Positions 1 to 7,988 of a stretch of DNA of 18,517 nt are shown here, piece by piece. The first letter of the stretch is position 1. Every line of letters starts with the position of its first letter. The notes beneath the pieces are model-generated. The model was not told where the DNA came from. It did no database searches and was given only the letters and a program-made list of their open reading frames with translations. The stretch comes from an uncultured Lachnospiraceae bacterium (GTDB taxonomy: Bacteria; Bacillota; Clostridia; Lachnospirales; Lachnospiraceae): positions 1 to 18,517 of the forward strand of contig CALAEX010000025.1 of NCBI GenBank assembly GCA_937891165.1, in the 5' to 3' direction. The translations under genes and the position numbers were made by a program.

Positions 1-2269
1 CTATGAAAAGACCTTGTACGTCATTTATTTTTCAAAAAAACTTGTAAAGTGGTGTAATAATAGAGAAGATTTTGCTAAATTAACAGCACAACTTATGGTA
101 GTTGCTGTTTTTTCTCATCATGGTTTGAATGATTGTATTGACCCAGTGGGAAAGAATTGTTATCAGAAAAGAGTGGAACATCAAAAAGATTTAGATTATG
201 AGGAAGTAATTGAAAATTTTAAGAAAAGTAGTATTTATAAACAAGATATTAATGGATTGTTTGAAAAAGCGAAGAAAGAAGTAAGTAGTATCATTGAAAA
301 GGCAGAAAAAAGTGACATAGAAGCTGGATTTATGAAAGGGGTTTTAGAAAGAATGTTATTATCTGTCTTAATTGATGCTGACCGTTTAGATACTGCTATT
401 TTTTCAGGAAACCGTTCCAAAGAGGAGTTTTTAGAAAGAAACGAGAAAGAGTTATGTAATGAAAAAATAAATGATGAATTACAAAAGAATATGAAAGAGT
501 ATATAAAAAAATTGGAAAAGAGAAAAGTAGAAAATGAGGAAATTGCGAATGTAAGAAAACAAATTTCAAAGGAGTGCGAACAATTTGCCAAGAATCCATC
601 TGGAATTTATCGCTTACCTGTACCAACAGGAGGAGGAAAAACAATCAGTAGTTTTCGCTATGCTTTAAATCATGCAAAAGAATATAAGAAAAAAAGAATT
701 TTTTATATTGCACCGTATGTAAGTATATTAGACCAAAATGCAGAGGTATTAAAACAGGCATTAGGAAAAGAAGACTTTATTTTAGTACATCATTCGAATG
801 TTATTACAAAAATGGAAAATAGGGGACGAGGACAAAAGGAAGAACAAAAGGAATTAGAAGACGAAGAAACCTATCGTCATTTAACAGAAAATTGGGAACA
901 TCCTATTGTGATAACAACATTCGTACAGTTTTTAAATACACTTTTCTCAGATTCTACACAATCCATTCGAAGATTTCACAATTTAACACATTCCGTCATT
1001 ATTATTGATGAAATTCAGACACTTCCGATAAGAATGACTGCTTTATTTAATCAAATGATGAATATTTTACATGAAATATTTGGGGCTACGATTATTTTAT
1101 GTTCAGCAACGCAACCAAAATTACAACAAGAGGCATTAGAGTTTTCGATTAATTATACAGAACCAAAAGATATGATATCGAATGTACCAATGTTATATGA
1201 AAAATTAAAGCGTGTAAAAGTAGAAATTAAGAAGAAAAAATTAGATAGAATGAAAATTGCAGAATTTTTAATGGAACTAATAGAAGAAAAACAGAGTTTA
1301 TTGTGTATTTTAAATACAAAAACATCTGCAAGAAAGGTATACGAAAATTTGCAAAGTCTTGTGGAACAATGGAATCAAGAAAGACTAATGGAAGAACAAA
1401 TTACATTATTCCATTTAAGTACGAATATGTGTGTACAAAATCGTTTGGACAAATTAGAAGAAATGAAATTACTATTAGATAAAGAAAAAAGAAAAGGGAA
1501 GGTAATTTGTATTAGTACTGCATTAATAGAGGCTGGAGTCGATATTTCCTTTGAATGTGTGGTGCGTGGTAGAGCAGGATTAGATAGTATTGCACAGGCA
1601 GCAGGACGATGTAACCGAAATGGAGAAGCAATCGAAGGAACCGTATATATTATTAGAGAGAAAGAAGAACGACTTGGAAATCTACCAGAAATTGAGAACG
1701 GAATACAATGTAGTGGACCAGTGTTAGATGATTTTTTGGAACGACCAGACTATTATCAAAGGGATTTATTTTCTCCGAGAGCGTTAGAAAAATATTATGC
1801 AAAGAAATATAATCCAAAGGATGACAAACTCAAACAGCAGATGAGATATCCATTAGAAAAAGGAGATATGGTAGATTTATTAACAAAAAATGAAACGGGT
1901 GTGATGGCTTATGAAGAAGAAACAGGAAAGAAGCCTGAAAATTTAATGATGTGCCAAGCGTTTCGTACTGCTGGAAAAGAATTTGAAGTCATTGTACAAA
2001 ATACAACAGGTGTGATTGCTCCTTATAAAAAAGGGAAAGAATTGATTGCAGATTTGTGTAAAGATAGTTACGAAATAGATGTAAAAGAGTTATTAAAACA
2101 AGCACAACAGTATACCGTCAATCTTTACCAAAATCAAATAGAGCAATTTAATCAAAAGGGAGGGATAATTCGTATTTTAGACAATAGTGTAATGGTATTA
2201 AAAGAAGGATTTTATAAAGAAGATTTTGGTGTTTTTACAGAAGGTGAAATGGAATTTTTAGAAGTATGA
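1..2269 (+). CDS. cas3: CRISPR-associated helicase/nuclease Cas3, type I-C (5' partial)
   Basis: Effector nuclease-helicase that Cascade recruits to degrade target DNA. The reading frame is open to the window edge (first whole codon at position 2), so the N-terminus, including the first HD-domain histidine and the HD pair, lies outside. The TTG at 14 is not a convincing start: it falls inside the HD domain and has no ribosome binding site. Visible motifs in order are HHG (nt 116-124) and DADRLDT (374-394) of the HD nuclease, then the SF2 helicase: Walker A PTGGGKT (623-643), DEIQ box (1007-1018), SATQP (1103-1117), STALIEAGVDIS (motif V, about 1514-1549) and QAAGRCNRNGE (motif VI, about 1595-1627). 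DEIQ and QAAGRCNRNG are typical of Cas3. It is the first visible gene of a cas operon, 19 nt before cas5c. Family assignment is near certain; the I-C subtype follows from the neighbours. Confidence 0.97.
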   Translation, partial: YEKTLYVIYFSKKLVKWCNNREDFAKLTAQLMVVAVFSHHGLNDCIDPVGKNCYQKRVEHQKDLDYEEVIENFKKSSIYKQDINGLFEKAKKEVSSIIEKAEKSDIEAGFMKGVLERMLLSVLIDADRLDTAIFSGNRSKEEFLERNEKELCNEKINDELQKNMKEYIKKLEKRKVENEEIANVRKQISKECEQFAKNPSGIYRLPVPTGGGKTISSFRYALNHAKEYKKKRIFYIAPYVSILDQNAEVLKQALGKEDFILVHHSNVITKMENRGRGQKEEQKELEDEETYRHLTENWEHPIVITTFVQFLNTLFSDSTQSIRRFHNLTHSVIIIDEIQTLPIRMTALFNQMMNILHEIFGATIILCSATQPKLQQEALEFSINYTEPKDMISNVPMLYEKLKRVKVEIKKKKLDRMKIAEFLMELIEEKQSLLCILNTKTSARKVYENLQSLVEQWNQERLMEEQITLFHLSTNMCVQNRLDKLEEMKLLLDKEKRKGKVICISTALIEAGVDISFECVVRGRAGLDSIAQAAGRCNRNGEAIEGTVYIIREKEERLGNLPEIENGIQCSGPVLDDFLERPDYYQRDLFSPRALEKYYAKKYNPKDDKLKQQMRYPLEKGDMVDLLTKNETGVMAYEEETGKKPENLMMCQAFRTAGKEFEVIVQNTTGVIAPYKKGKELIADLCKDSYEIDVKELLKQAQQYTVNLYQNQIEQFNQKGGIIRILDNSVMVLKEGFYKEDFGVFTEGEMEFLEV

Positions 2270-2288
2270 GTACGGAAAGGAGGAACTC

Positions 2289-3026
2289 ATGGAAAAAAGA
2301 AATAGCATAGAATTTAAAGTATATGGACCGTATGCTCTTTTTTCTGACCCCATTAATCGAGTAGGCGGGGAACGTTTCAGTTATTCGATTCCAAGCTACC
2401 AGGCATTAAAGGGAGTTGTAGAGAGTATTTATTGGAAACCAAGTATTATTTGGAAAATCGATAAAGTTAGAATTATAAATCCAATTCAAATGGAAAGCAA
2501 AGGAATACGCCCTATCAATTATACAGGAGGCAATACATTATCTTTATACACTTATCTGAGAAATGTAGAATATCGTGTCAAGGCACATTTTGAGTGGAAT
2601 GAAAATCGTTTAGAATTAGAAGAAGACCGTAATGAAAATAAACATTATTTTATTGCGAAGCGAATGTTAGAGCGTGGTGGTAGGCGTGATATTTTTCTAG
2701 GAACAAGAGAGTGTCAAGCTTATGTAGAACCTTGTTCTTTTAAAGAGGGCAAAGGACATTATGACGCTATGGAAGAAATTTCATTTGGTTTAATGGTACA
2801 TGGAATTACTTATCCAGATGAGGCAACTAGAAAAGAAGAACAAGGGAAAATGACATTACGTTTTTGGAATCCGGTTATGAAAAAGGGTGTGATTTATTTC
2901 CCTAAGCCAGAAGATTGTAGCATTTGTAGAGAAATTTCTCCAATGGAAATGAAGTCATTTTGTAGTGACAATTTTTCAGGAGTAAGGGAATTTGAACCAC
3001 TATTTGCAGAGAGTGGGGTGGAATAA
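2289..3026 (+). CDS. cas5c: Cas5c (Cas5d), crRNA-processing Cascade subunit, type I-C
   Basis: Type I-C systems lack Cas6; their Cas5 cuts the pre-crRNA at the base of the repeat hairpin and stays bound to the 5' handle in Cascade. The 245-aa length is normal. The N-terminus (FKVYGPYALFSDP, residues 9-21) is the Cas5 RAMP beta strand and loop, and GRRDIFLGTRECQAYVEP (131-148) is a hallmark of this family. Tyr48, Lys118 and His119 (in NENKHY) sit where I recall the catalytic Tyr46/Lys116/His117 of the Bacillus halodurans enzyme, so the nuclease is probably active. A strong ribosome binding site (AAAGGAGGA, 2277-2284 region) precedes the ATG. The stop is 1 nt from the likely TTG start of cas8c, which implies coupled translation. 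Confidence 0.95.
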   Translation: MEKRNSIEFKVYGPYALFSDPINRVGGERFSYSIPSYQALKGVVESIYWKPSIIWKIDKVRIINPIQMESKGIRPINYTGGNTLSLYTYLRNVEYRVKAHFEWNENRLELEEDRNENKHYFIAKRMLERGGRRDIFLGTRECQAYVEPCSFKEGKGHYDAMEEISFGLMVHGITYPDEATRKEEQGKMTLRFWNPVMKKGVIYFPKPEDCSICREISPMEMKSFCSDNFSGVREFEPLFAESGVE

Positions 3027-3027
3027 G

Positions 3028-4965
3028 TTGGGATATTGGCAAGATTTATGTGAAACTTACAAATATGCAGAAAATTTAGTAGGAAAAGTAGAAATAAGAA
3101 AAAGGAAAGGAAAAGACGGAAAAGAAGAAGAGGAAAACATTATTCTGTTACCAATCGCACATTCCACTCAAAATGCCCAAATTGAAGTGGAACTTAATTT
3201 GCGAGGGGAATTTAAGGAAGCAAGAAAAGTAGAGAAAAGAAATGCGGTTACTGTAATTCCAGTGACGGAAGATTCTGGAAGTCGAGGTAGTGGAATTGCA
3301 CCACATCCACTTCATGATAAACTTTGTTATGTCGCAGGAGATTATGCTCAATATTGTGATAAGAAAAAGGCAGAAGAATATTATGAAAGTTATATCATAC
3401 AATTAGAACAATGGCAGAAGTATAGTTCTAATAAAGTAGTAAATGCTATTTATTTATATTTAAAGAAAGCTTGTTTAATTAAAGATTTAATTGAGGAGGG
3501 AGAGTTAGAAGTAGATGAAAAAAATAAGTTACGCACTGATATTAAAATAGAAGGGATTTCACAAGCGGACTTGTTTGTGCGATTTTGTATTCAAGATGTG
3601 GATTATGATGGGGCAAATGAGATTTGGTTAGATTTAGACTTACAAAAGGATTATCAAAAATATTATTTAACTCAAGTAGGAGAATTAGGGTTAGATTATA
3701 TGACGGGAAAATATGTGACTTGTGCAGAAAAACAACCATCTAAAATAAGATATAGTGGAGATATGGCAAAACTTATTTCTGCAAATGATACAAGTGGTTT
3801 TACTTATCGAGGAAGATTTGCTGATAGAAATGAGGCATTATCTGTAGGGTATGAATCTTCACAAAAAGCTCATAATGTATTGAAGTGGTTAATCGAACGA
3901 CAAGGTTATCGAAAGTATGGAAGTTGTATTGTTGTATGGAATCCGCAGGGGCATCAAGTAGTACCGTGGGATAAAAATATGATTTCAGACGAAGAAGATA
4001 AGGTAGAAGTAAAACCAACCTCTTTTAGACAATTACAATTAGCAACAAATTATGCAGAAAGAGTGCGAAGTACATTAAATGGATATAGTGAGGATATCAT
4101 AAAAGCGGGAGAGAGTATAGTAATCTTATCTTTAGAAGCTGCTACACCGGGACGATTATCCGTTGTTTATTATAATAAAATGCAAGGGTCACAGTATTTG
4201 GAAAATCTTATTCAGTGGTATACCGAATGTGCTTGGCGGTTGACTTATTTCAAGAACGAAAAAAAAGAGCCCAAAACGCCAATAGCAGAAGATATTATTC
4301 GTGCAGGGTATGGTATAGAAAGAAATGGTTTATTAGAAGTAGACGAAAAGTTAATGAATGATAAGCTAAAACAACTATTTCCTTCTATTGTAAGTGGAAA
4401 AGATATACCAGAAGATATGTACCAAGCAGTGCTTCACAATGCTTCTAGACCGTTAGCGTATGAAAGCTATAATCGTAAAAAAATACAAGAAATAGCATGT
4501 GCCTTAATACACAAAAAATCGAAGGAAAGGGAACGAAGATTACAAAGAAAAGAAAAGGAGGTAAGTATGGGATTATTAAGAGAAGAAACAGATAGAAGTT
4601 ATTTATATGGTCGTTTGATGGCGTTGTATCATAAGTTAGAATCTGATACATTTACAGAAGATGAAAAAGGGAAAAGAGTAACAAATACAGAACGCTTGAT
4701 GGCAATGATGGTTAGAAATCCAGCAAAAACAATTGTAATATTGGAAGAAAAAATAAGACCTTATTGGAAAAAAAGTCTTGTAAGAAAGATATATGAAGAA
4801 GAAAGACAGGAAATTTATAAATTATTTAATAAAGATGAATTTAAAGATACTCATAAACTAAGTGAACTTTATTTATTAGGATATAATACAGAACTAGCAG
4901 ATTTGTGGGAAAAAAAGAAGAATAAAGATAAGGGAGGACAAGAAAATGAGTGTATTAAAGAATAA
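3028..4965 (+). CDS. cas8c: Cas8c, large subunit of type I-C Cascade
   Basis: Large Cascade subunit that reads the PAM and positions target DNA. The N-terminal part resembles Cas8c (WQDLCETYKYAENLVGK, then PIAHSTQNAQIEVEL). I choose the TTG at 3028, giving 645 aa: it follows the cas5c stop by 1 nt, has a purine-rich site GGGGTGGA (3015-3022) at a suitable distance, and the family normally begins just before this WxxxLxETY segment. A GTG at 3013 or an ATG at 2992 would add 5 or 12 residues encoded inside cas5c. The C-terminal quarter, from about residue 514, is helical and charged and appears to be translated separately as Cas11c (see 4567-4965). The gene overlaps cas7c by 20 nt. Confidence 0.92.
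   Translation: MGYWQDLCETYKYAENLVGKVEIRKRKGKDGKEEEENIILLPIAHSTQNAQIEVELNLRGEFKEARKVEKRNAVTVIPVTEDSGSRGSGIAPHPLHDKLCYVAGDYAQYCDKKKAEEYYESYIIQLEQWQKYSSNKVVNAIYLYLKKACLIKDLIEEGELEVDEKNKLRTDIKIEGISQADLFVRFCIQDVDYDGANEIWLDLDLQKDYQKYYLTQVGELGLDYMTGKYVTCAEKQPSKIRYSGDMAKLISANDTSGFTYRGRFADRNEALSVGYESSQKAHNVLKWLIERQGYRKYGSCIVVWNPQGHQVVPWDKNMISDEEDKVEVKPTSFRQLQLATNYAERVRSTLNGYSEDIIKAGESIVILSLEAATPGRLSVVYYNKMQGSQYLENLIQWYTECAWRLTYFKNEKKEPKTPIAEDIIRAGYGIERNGLLEVDEKLMNDKLKQLFPSIVSGKDIPEDMYQAVLHNASRPLAYESYNRKKIQEIACALIHKKSKERERRLQRKEKEVSMGLLREETDRSYLYGRLMALYHKLESDTFTEDEKGKRVTNTERLMAMMVRNPAKTIVILEEKIRPYWKKSLVRKIYEEERQEIYKLFNKDEFKDTHKLSELYLLGYNTELADLWEKKKNKDKGGQENECIKE
4567..4965 (+). CDS. cas11c: Cas11c small subunit, internal translation product of cas8c
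   Basis: An in-frame internal start within cas8c gives a 132-aa protein identical to its C-terminus (begins MGLLREETDRSYLYGRL). The signal is direct: AGGAGG at 4556-4561 (extended AAGGAGGT), a 5-nt spacer, then ATG at 4567, as good as any start in the operon and unlikely to be needed by the cas8c reading frame alone. Type I-C, I-B and I-D systems are known to make the small subunit this way, and two copies then line the Cascade belly and stabilise the non-target strand. The product is rich in helices and in Lys/Glu/Arg, as expected for Cas11. Its length fits the family's roughly 14-16 kDa. What is inferred is that it is actually translated and assembled. Confidence 0.85.
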   Translation: MGLLREETDRSYLYGRLMALYHKLESDTFTEDEKGKRVTNTERLMAMMVRNPAKTIVILEEKIRPYWKKSLVRKIYEEERQEIYKLFNKDEFKDTHKLSELYLLGYNTELADLWEKKKNKDKGGQENECIKE

Positions 4966-5818
4966 GATTGATTTTGCGTTAGTTGTGACAGTGACGAATG
5001 CAAATCCAAATGGTGACCCATTAAATGGAAATCGTCCAAGAGAAGATTTTGCAGGATATGGAGAAATTTCAGACGTTTGTATTAAGAGAAAAATTAGAAA
5101 TCGTTTGCAGGATTTTGGAGAAGATATTTTTGTAAAAATGGATGAGCGTTATACCGATGGATTTACTAGTTTAAGTGAACGGGCTAAAAATTGTAAAGAA
5201 CTTGCAGAAGCACAGAAAAAGAAAGATGGTATTGCTTATGCAAGAGTAGCTTGTGAAAAATGGATAGATGTACGCAGTTTTGGACAAGTATTTGCGTTTA
5301 AGTCAGGTTCTGGTGCAAAGGGAGAGGGAGTATCCGTTGGGGTAAGAGGCCCTGTATCGATTCATCCAGCCATGAGTGTTTCTCCTATTGTGATTGAGGA
5401 TATACAAATTACAAAAAGTACAAATAGTGAACCAAAGGAAGGACGTTCTTCTGATACAATGGGAACAAAGCATCGAGTAAAGTTTGGATTATATATTATT
5501 AAAGGTAGCATTACTTGTCAATTAGCAGAACGTACAGGATTTTCTGAAGAAGATGCAGAGAAGATAAAAGAAGCATTAAGAACTTTATTTGAAAATGATG
5601 CTTCGTCTGCTCGACCAGAAGGCAGTATGGAAGTAGTAAAAATGTATTGGTGGAAACATAATTGTGCAAGTGGACAATATTCCTCTGCAAAAGTGCATCG
5701 TTCTTTACAAGTGAAAGAAAAGGAAAATTTAGATGGTGAGCCAAGAAGTGTAGCAGATTATGATATTACGGTGGAAACTTTAGAAGGATTAGAACCAGAG
5801 GTATATGAAGGAATATAA
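4946..5818 (+). CDS. cas7c: Cas7c (Csd2), Cascade backbone subunit, type I-C
   Basis: Backbone subunit that polymerises along the crRNA spacer. The 290-aa protein has the Csd2/Csh2-family start (LVVTVTNANPNGDPLNGNRP, residues 12-31, with the NPNGDP turn), then CIKRKIRNRLQ, DVRSFGQVFAF and GVRGPVSIHPAMSVSPI, and GTKHRVKFGLYIIKG, all typical RRM-fold Cas7 segments. A ribosome binding site AGGGAGG (4931-4937) lies within the end of cas8c, and the ATG overlaps cas8c by 20 nt. Its own end overlaps cas4 by 14 nt. It should be needed in several copies per complex; the strong ribosome binding site fits this. Confidence 0.96.
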   Translation: MSVLKNKIDFALVVTVTNANPNGDPLNGNRPREDFAGYGEISDVCIKRKIRNRLQDFGEDIFVKMDERYTDGFTSLSERAKNCKELAEAQKKKDGIAYARVACEKWIDVRSFGQVFAFKSGSGAKGEGVSVGVRGPVSIHPAMSVSPIVIEDIQITKSTNSEPKEGRSSDTMGTKHRVKFGLYIIKGSITCQLAERTGFSEEDAEKIKEALRTLFENDASSARPEGSMEVVKMYWWKHNCASGQYSSAKVHRSLQVKEKENLDGEPRSVADYDITVETLEGLEPEVYEGI

Positions 5819-6458
5819 AGAAGATTTTTTAATGCTATCAGGAATTCAACATTATGCTTTTTGTCCACGACAATGGGCGATGATACACATCGAACAACAG
5901 TGGGAAGAAAATTACTATACTGTAGATGGGAAAATTATGCATACAAATGCACATGATAAAGAATTTACAGAAAAAAGAGGTAATGTAATTATTACAAGGG
6001 GATTAGCCATACATTCTAGAGAACTTGGTATTAGTGGAACTTGTGATGTTGTAGAATTTCATAAACAAGAACAAGGTATATTTTTGTCCCAATATGGAGA
6101 AAACTACATACCTATCCCTGTGGAATATAAACGTGGAAAACCAAAAGAACATAATGCAGATGAATTACAACTTTGTGCACAAGCAATGTGTTTGGAAGAA
6201 ATGTTGGTATGTGAAATTCCAAAAGGATATCTTTATTATGGCGAAACAAAGAAACGGCAAGAGGTTTATTTTACAAAAGAATTGAGAGAAAAAGTAAGTG
6301 AATCTTTTAAAAGGATGCATGAATTATTTCAAAAACAGTATACACCCAAAGGCAAAAAAACAAAACGTTGTCAGTCTTGTTCTTTAAAGAATCTATGTTT
6401 ACCAGTAATAGAAAAAACAGTATCTGTAAAAACATATTTAAAAAAGAATATGGAATGA
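5805..6458 (+). CDS. cas4: Cas4, Fe-S exonuclease for spacer acquisition
   Basis: RecB-family nuclease with an iron-sulfur cluster that trims prespacers and selects those with the correct PAM, working with Cas1-Cas2. The 217-aa protein shows Cys20 (in FCPRQW) and a C-terminal cysteine group, Cys189, Cys192 and Cys198 (KRCQSCSLKNLCLP), the four cluster ligands. His50, Asp81 and the EYK motif (Glu107, Lys109) form the RecB nuclease site, and the following NADELQLCAQA helix is the QxxxY-like element. The first ATG is used: it overlaps cas7c by 14 nt, and the family usually has several residues before LSGIQHYAFC. All key residues are present, so it is probably active. Confidence 0.95.
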   Translation: MKEYKEDFLMLSGIQHYAFCPRQWAMIHIEQQWEENYYTVDGKIMHTNAHDKEFTEKRGNVIITRGLAIHSRELGISGTCDVVEFHKQEQGIFLSQYGENYIPIPVEYKRGKPKEHNADELQLCAQAMCLEEMLVCEIPKGYLYYGETKKRQEVYFTKELREKVSESFKRMHELFQKQYTPKGKKTKRCQSCSLKNLCLPVIEKTVSVKTYLKKNME

Positions 6459-6468
6459 GGAATAGCAT

Positions 6469-7500
6469 ATGAAGAAACTTTTAAATACATTGTATGTGAC
6501 TACACCAAATGTATATCTTTCTTTGGATGGAGAAAATATTGTTGTATTATTGGATAAACAGGAGAAAACAAGAGTACCTCTACATAATTTAGAAGGTATT
6601 GTGACATTTGGATATACAGGTGCAAGTCCAGCACTTATGGGAGCTTGTGCAAAAAAGAATATTGCGTTGACGTTTTTATCAAATACAGGTCATTTTTTAG
6701 CTAGAGTATGTGGAGAAAATAGAGGAAATGTAGTGCTTCGTAGGCAACAATATCGAGTAGCGGATAATGTGGATGCTAGTCTTGGAATTGTAAAACATAT
6801 TGTGATTGGAAAAATATGCAATAGTAGAAATGTTATTTTGCGAGCATTGCGTGACCATGCTGAGAGAGTAGATGTACCTGTTCTGGAGAAAATTGCAGTA
6901 CAATTGAAAAATGCAATGTTGCAAGTAGAACAAGCTACAAGTATAGAAGAAGTGCGAGGACATGAAGGCGAGGCAGCATCTAGATATTTTTCTGTCTTTG
7001 ATGATTTGATTTTACAACAAAAAGAAGAATTTTATTTTCATGGAAGAAATAAAAGACCACCTCTTGACAATGTAAATGCATTATTATCGTTTGTTTATAC
7101 ATTAATAATGCATGATGTGGCAGCAGCATTAGAAAGTGTGGGATTAGACCCTTATGTTGGATTTTTACATACAGATAGACCAGGAAGAATGTCATTAGCA
7201 TTAGATATGATGGAGGAATTTCGTTCTGTACTAGCGGACCGTTTTGTTCTTACTTTGATAAATAAAAAAATAGTAAATGAAAAAGGATTTGAAAAACAAC
7301 AAAAAGGAGCTGTTTATATGACGGACCAAACAAGGAGAGAAATCTTAAAACATTGGCAATTAAAGAAACAAGAAGTAATAAAACATCCATTTTTAGGAGA
7401 AAAAATAGAATGGGATTTGATTCCTTATGTTCAAGCTATGATTTTGGCAAGGTTTCTTAGAAATGATTTGGATGGATATCCACCATTTATTTGGAAATAG
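6469..7500 (+). CDS. cas1: Cas1 integrase, type I-C
   Basis: Catalytic subunit of the Cas1-Cas2 integrase that inserts new spacers at the leader end of the array. At 343 aa it has the normal I-C length. The N-terminal beta domain (TLYVTTPNVYLSLDGENIVV, residues 7-26) is followed by the helical catalytic domain. The metal ligands are visible: the glutamate in GHEGEAASRYF (Glu166 or Glu168), His234 in FLHTDRPGR, and Asp246/Glu249 in LALDMMEEFR. The start has GAGG (6457-6460) 8 nt upstream, overlapping the end of cas4. The gene ends 8 nt before the likely cas2 start. Confidence 0.97.
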   Translation: MKKLLNTLYVTTPNVYLSLDGENIVVLLDKQEKTRVPLHNLEGIVTFGYTGASPALMGACAKKNIALTFLSNTGHFLARVCGENRGNVVLRRQQYRVADNVDASLGIVKHIVIGKICNSRNVILRALRDHAERVDVPVLEKIAVQLKNAMLQVEQATSIEEVRGHEGEAASRYFSVFDDLILQQKEEFYFHGRNKRPPLDNVNALLSFVYTLIMHDVAAALESVGLDPYVGFLHTDRPGRMSLALDMMEEFRSVLADRFVLTLINKKIVNEKGFEKQQKGAVYMTDQTRREILKHWQLKKQEVIKHPFLGEKIEWDLIPYVQAMILARFLRNDLDGYPPFIWK

Positions 7501-7508
7501 GAGAATTT

Positions 7509-7799
7509 ATGCTTGTATTGATTACTTATGATGTAAATACAGAAACGTCTTCTGGAAAAAGTAGATTAAGGAAAGTAGCAAAACAATGTACCAATTATGG
7601 ACAAAGAGTTCAAAATTCTGTATTCGAATGCGTGTTGGATTGGGCTCAATGTCGTGAAGTAAAAGATAAGTTAGAAAAAATTATAGATAAAGAAAAAGAT
7701 AGTATTCGTTTTTATTATCTTGGAAATAACTATAAAACAAAGGTAGAACATATCGGAGTAAAAGGAAGTTTTTCGGTAGAAGAACCTTTAATTATTTAA
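7509..7799 (+). CDS. cas2: Cas2, spacer-acquisition complex subunit
   Basis: Small ferredoxin-fold dimer that bridges two Cas1 dimers. The ATG at 7509 is preferred over one at 7491: it has AGGAGA (7499-7504) at a 4-nt spacing, and the resulting 96-aa protein starts MLVLITYDVNTET, as I-C Cas2 proteins do, with the conserved Asp at position 8. The upstream ATG would add six residues (MEIGEF) that overlap cas1 and do not match the family. Other family segments are QRVQNSVFECVLD and SIRFYYLGNNY. It is the last cas gene; the leader starts directly after the stop. Confidence 0.95.
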   Translation: MLVLITYDVNTETSSGKSRLRKVAKQCTNYGQRVQNSVFECVLDWAQCREVKDKLEKIIDKEKDSIRFYYLGNNYKTKVEHIGVKGSFSVEEPLII

Positions 7800-7988
7800 T
7801 TGTTTAATTACTTGACAGGTGCGAATCAAAGTCATACATAATTTTGCATGGAGATTCGCACTGAAAAATGGTAAAAAAATAAATAATTATAATGAAAATG
7901 TGAAATAAATTTGTTATAATTATAATGCAGATATACAAATTAGCCAAAAGGAATAACTTTGGTAGATGAAAAATTGTATATGTTTGCG
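7800..7988 (+). promoter_or_regulatory. CRISPR leader
   Basis: AT-rich non-coding stretch between cas2 and the first repeat. It contains a 9-bp perfect inverted repeat (7819-7827 GTGCGAATC and 7853-7861 GATTCGCAC) and a likely array promoter about 70 nt before the first repeat. I recall similar GTGCGAA/TTCGCAC inverted repeats after cas2 in other I-C loci, so this is probably a subtype-specific element, possibly for adaptation or transcription. There is no poly-T run after the inverted repeat, so it is not a standard terminator. Confidence 0.8.
7892..7920 (+). promoter_or_regulatory. Candidate promoter of the CRISPR array
   Basis: An extended -10 element, TGTTATAAT (7912-7920), with ATGAAA as a weak -35 at 7892-7897 and a 17-nt spacer. 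A second TATAAT follows immediately (7921-7926). This places the transcription start around 7927-7933, some 55-60 nt before the first repeat, a usual arrangement. The -35 is poor, so the call rests mainly on the extended -10 and on location. Confidence 0.6.

Noticed and set aside
14..16. TTG as the start of cas3
   Set aside because: The frame is open back to the window edge, the codon lies inside the HD domain and no ribosome binding site precedes it; the gene is simply cut by the window.
2992..3027. ATG at 2992 as the cas8c start
   Set aside because: It adds 12 residues encoded within cas5c and lacks a Shine-Dalgarno; TTG 3028 fits the family N-terminus and has a purine-rich site. GTG 3013 cannot be fully excluded.
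7491..7508. ATG at 7491 as the cas2 start
   Set aside because: It overlaps cas1 and adds six residues not seen in the family; ATG 7509 has AGGAGA upstream and gives the standard MLVLITYDVN start.
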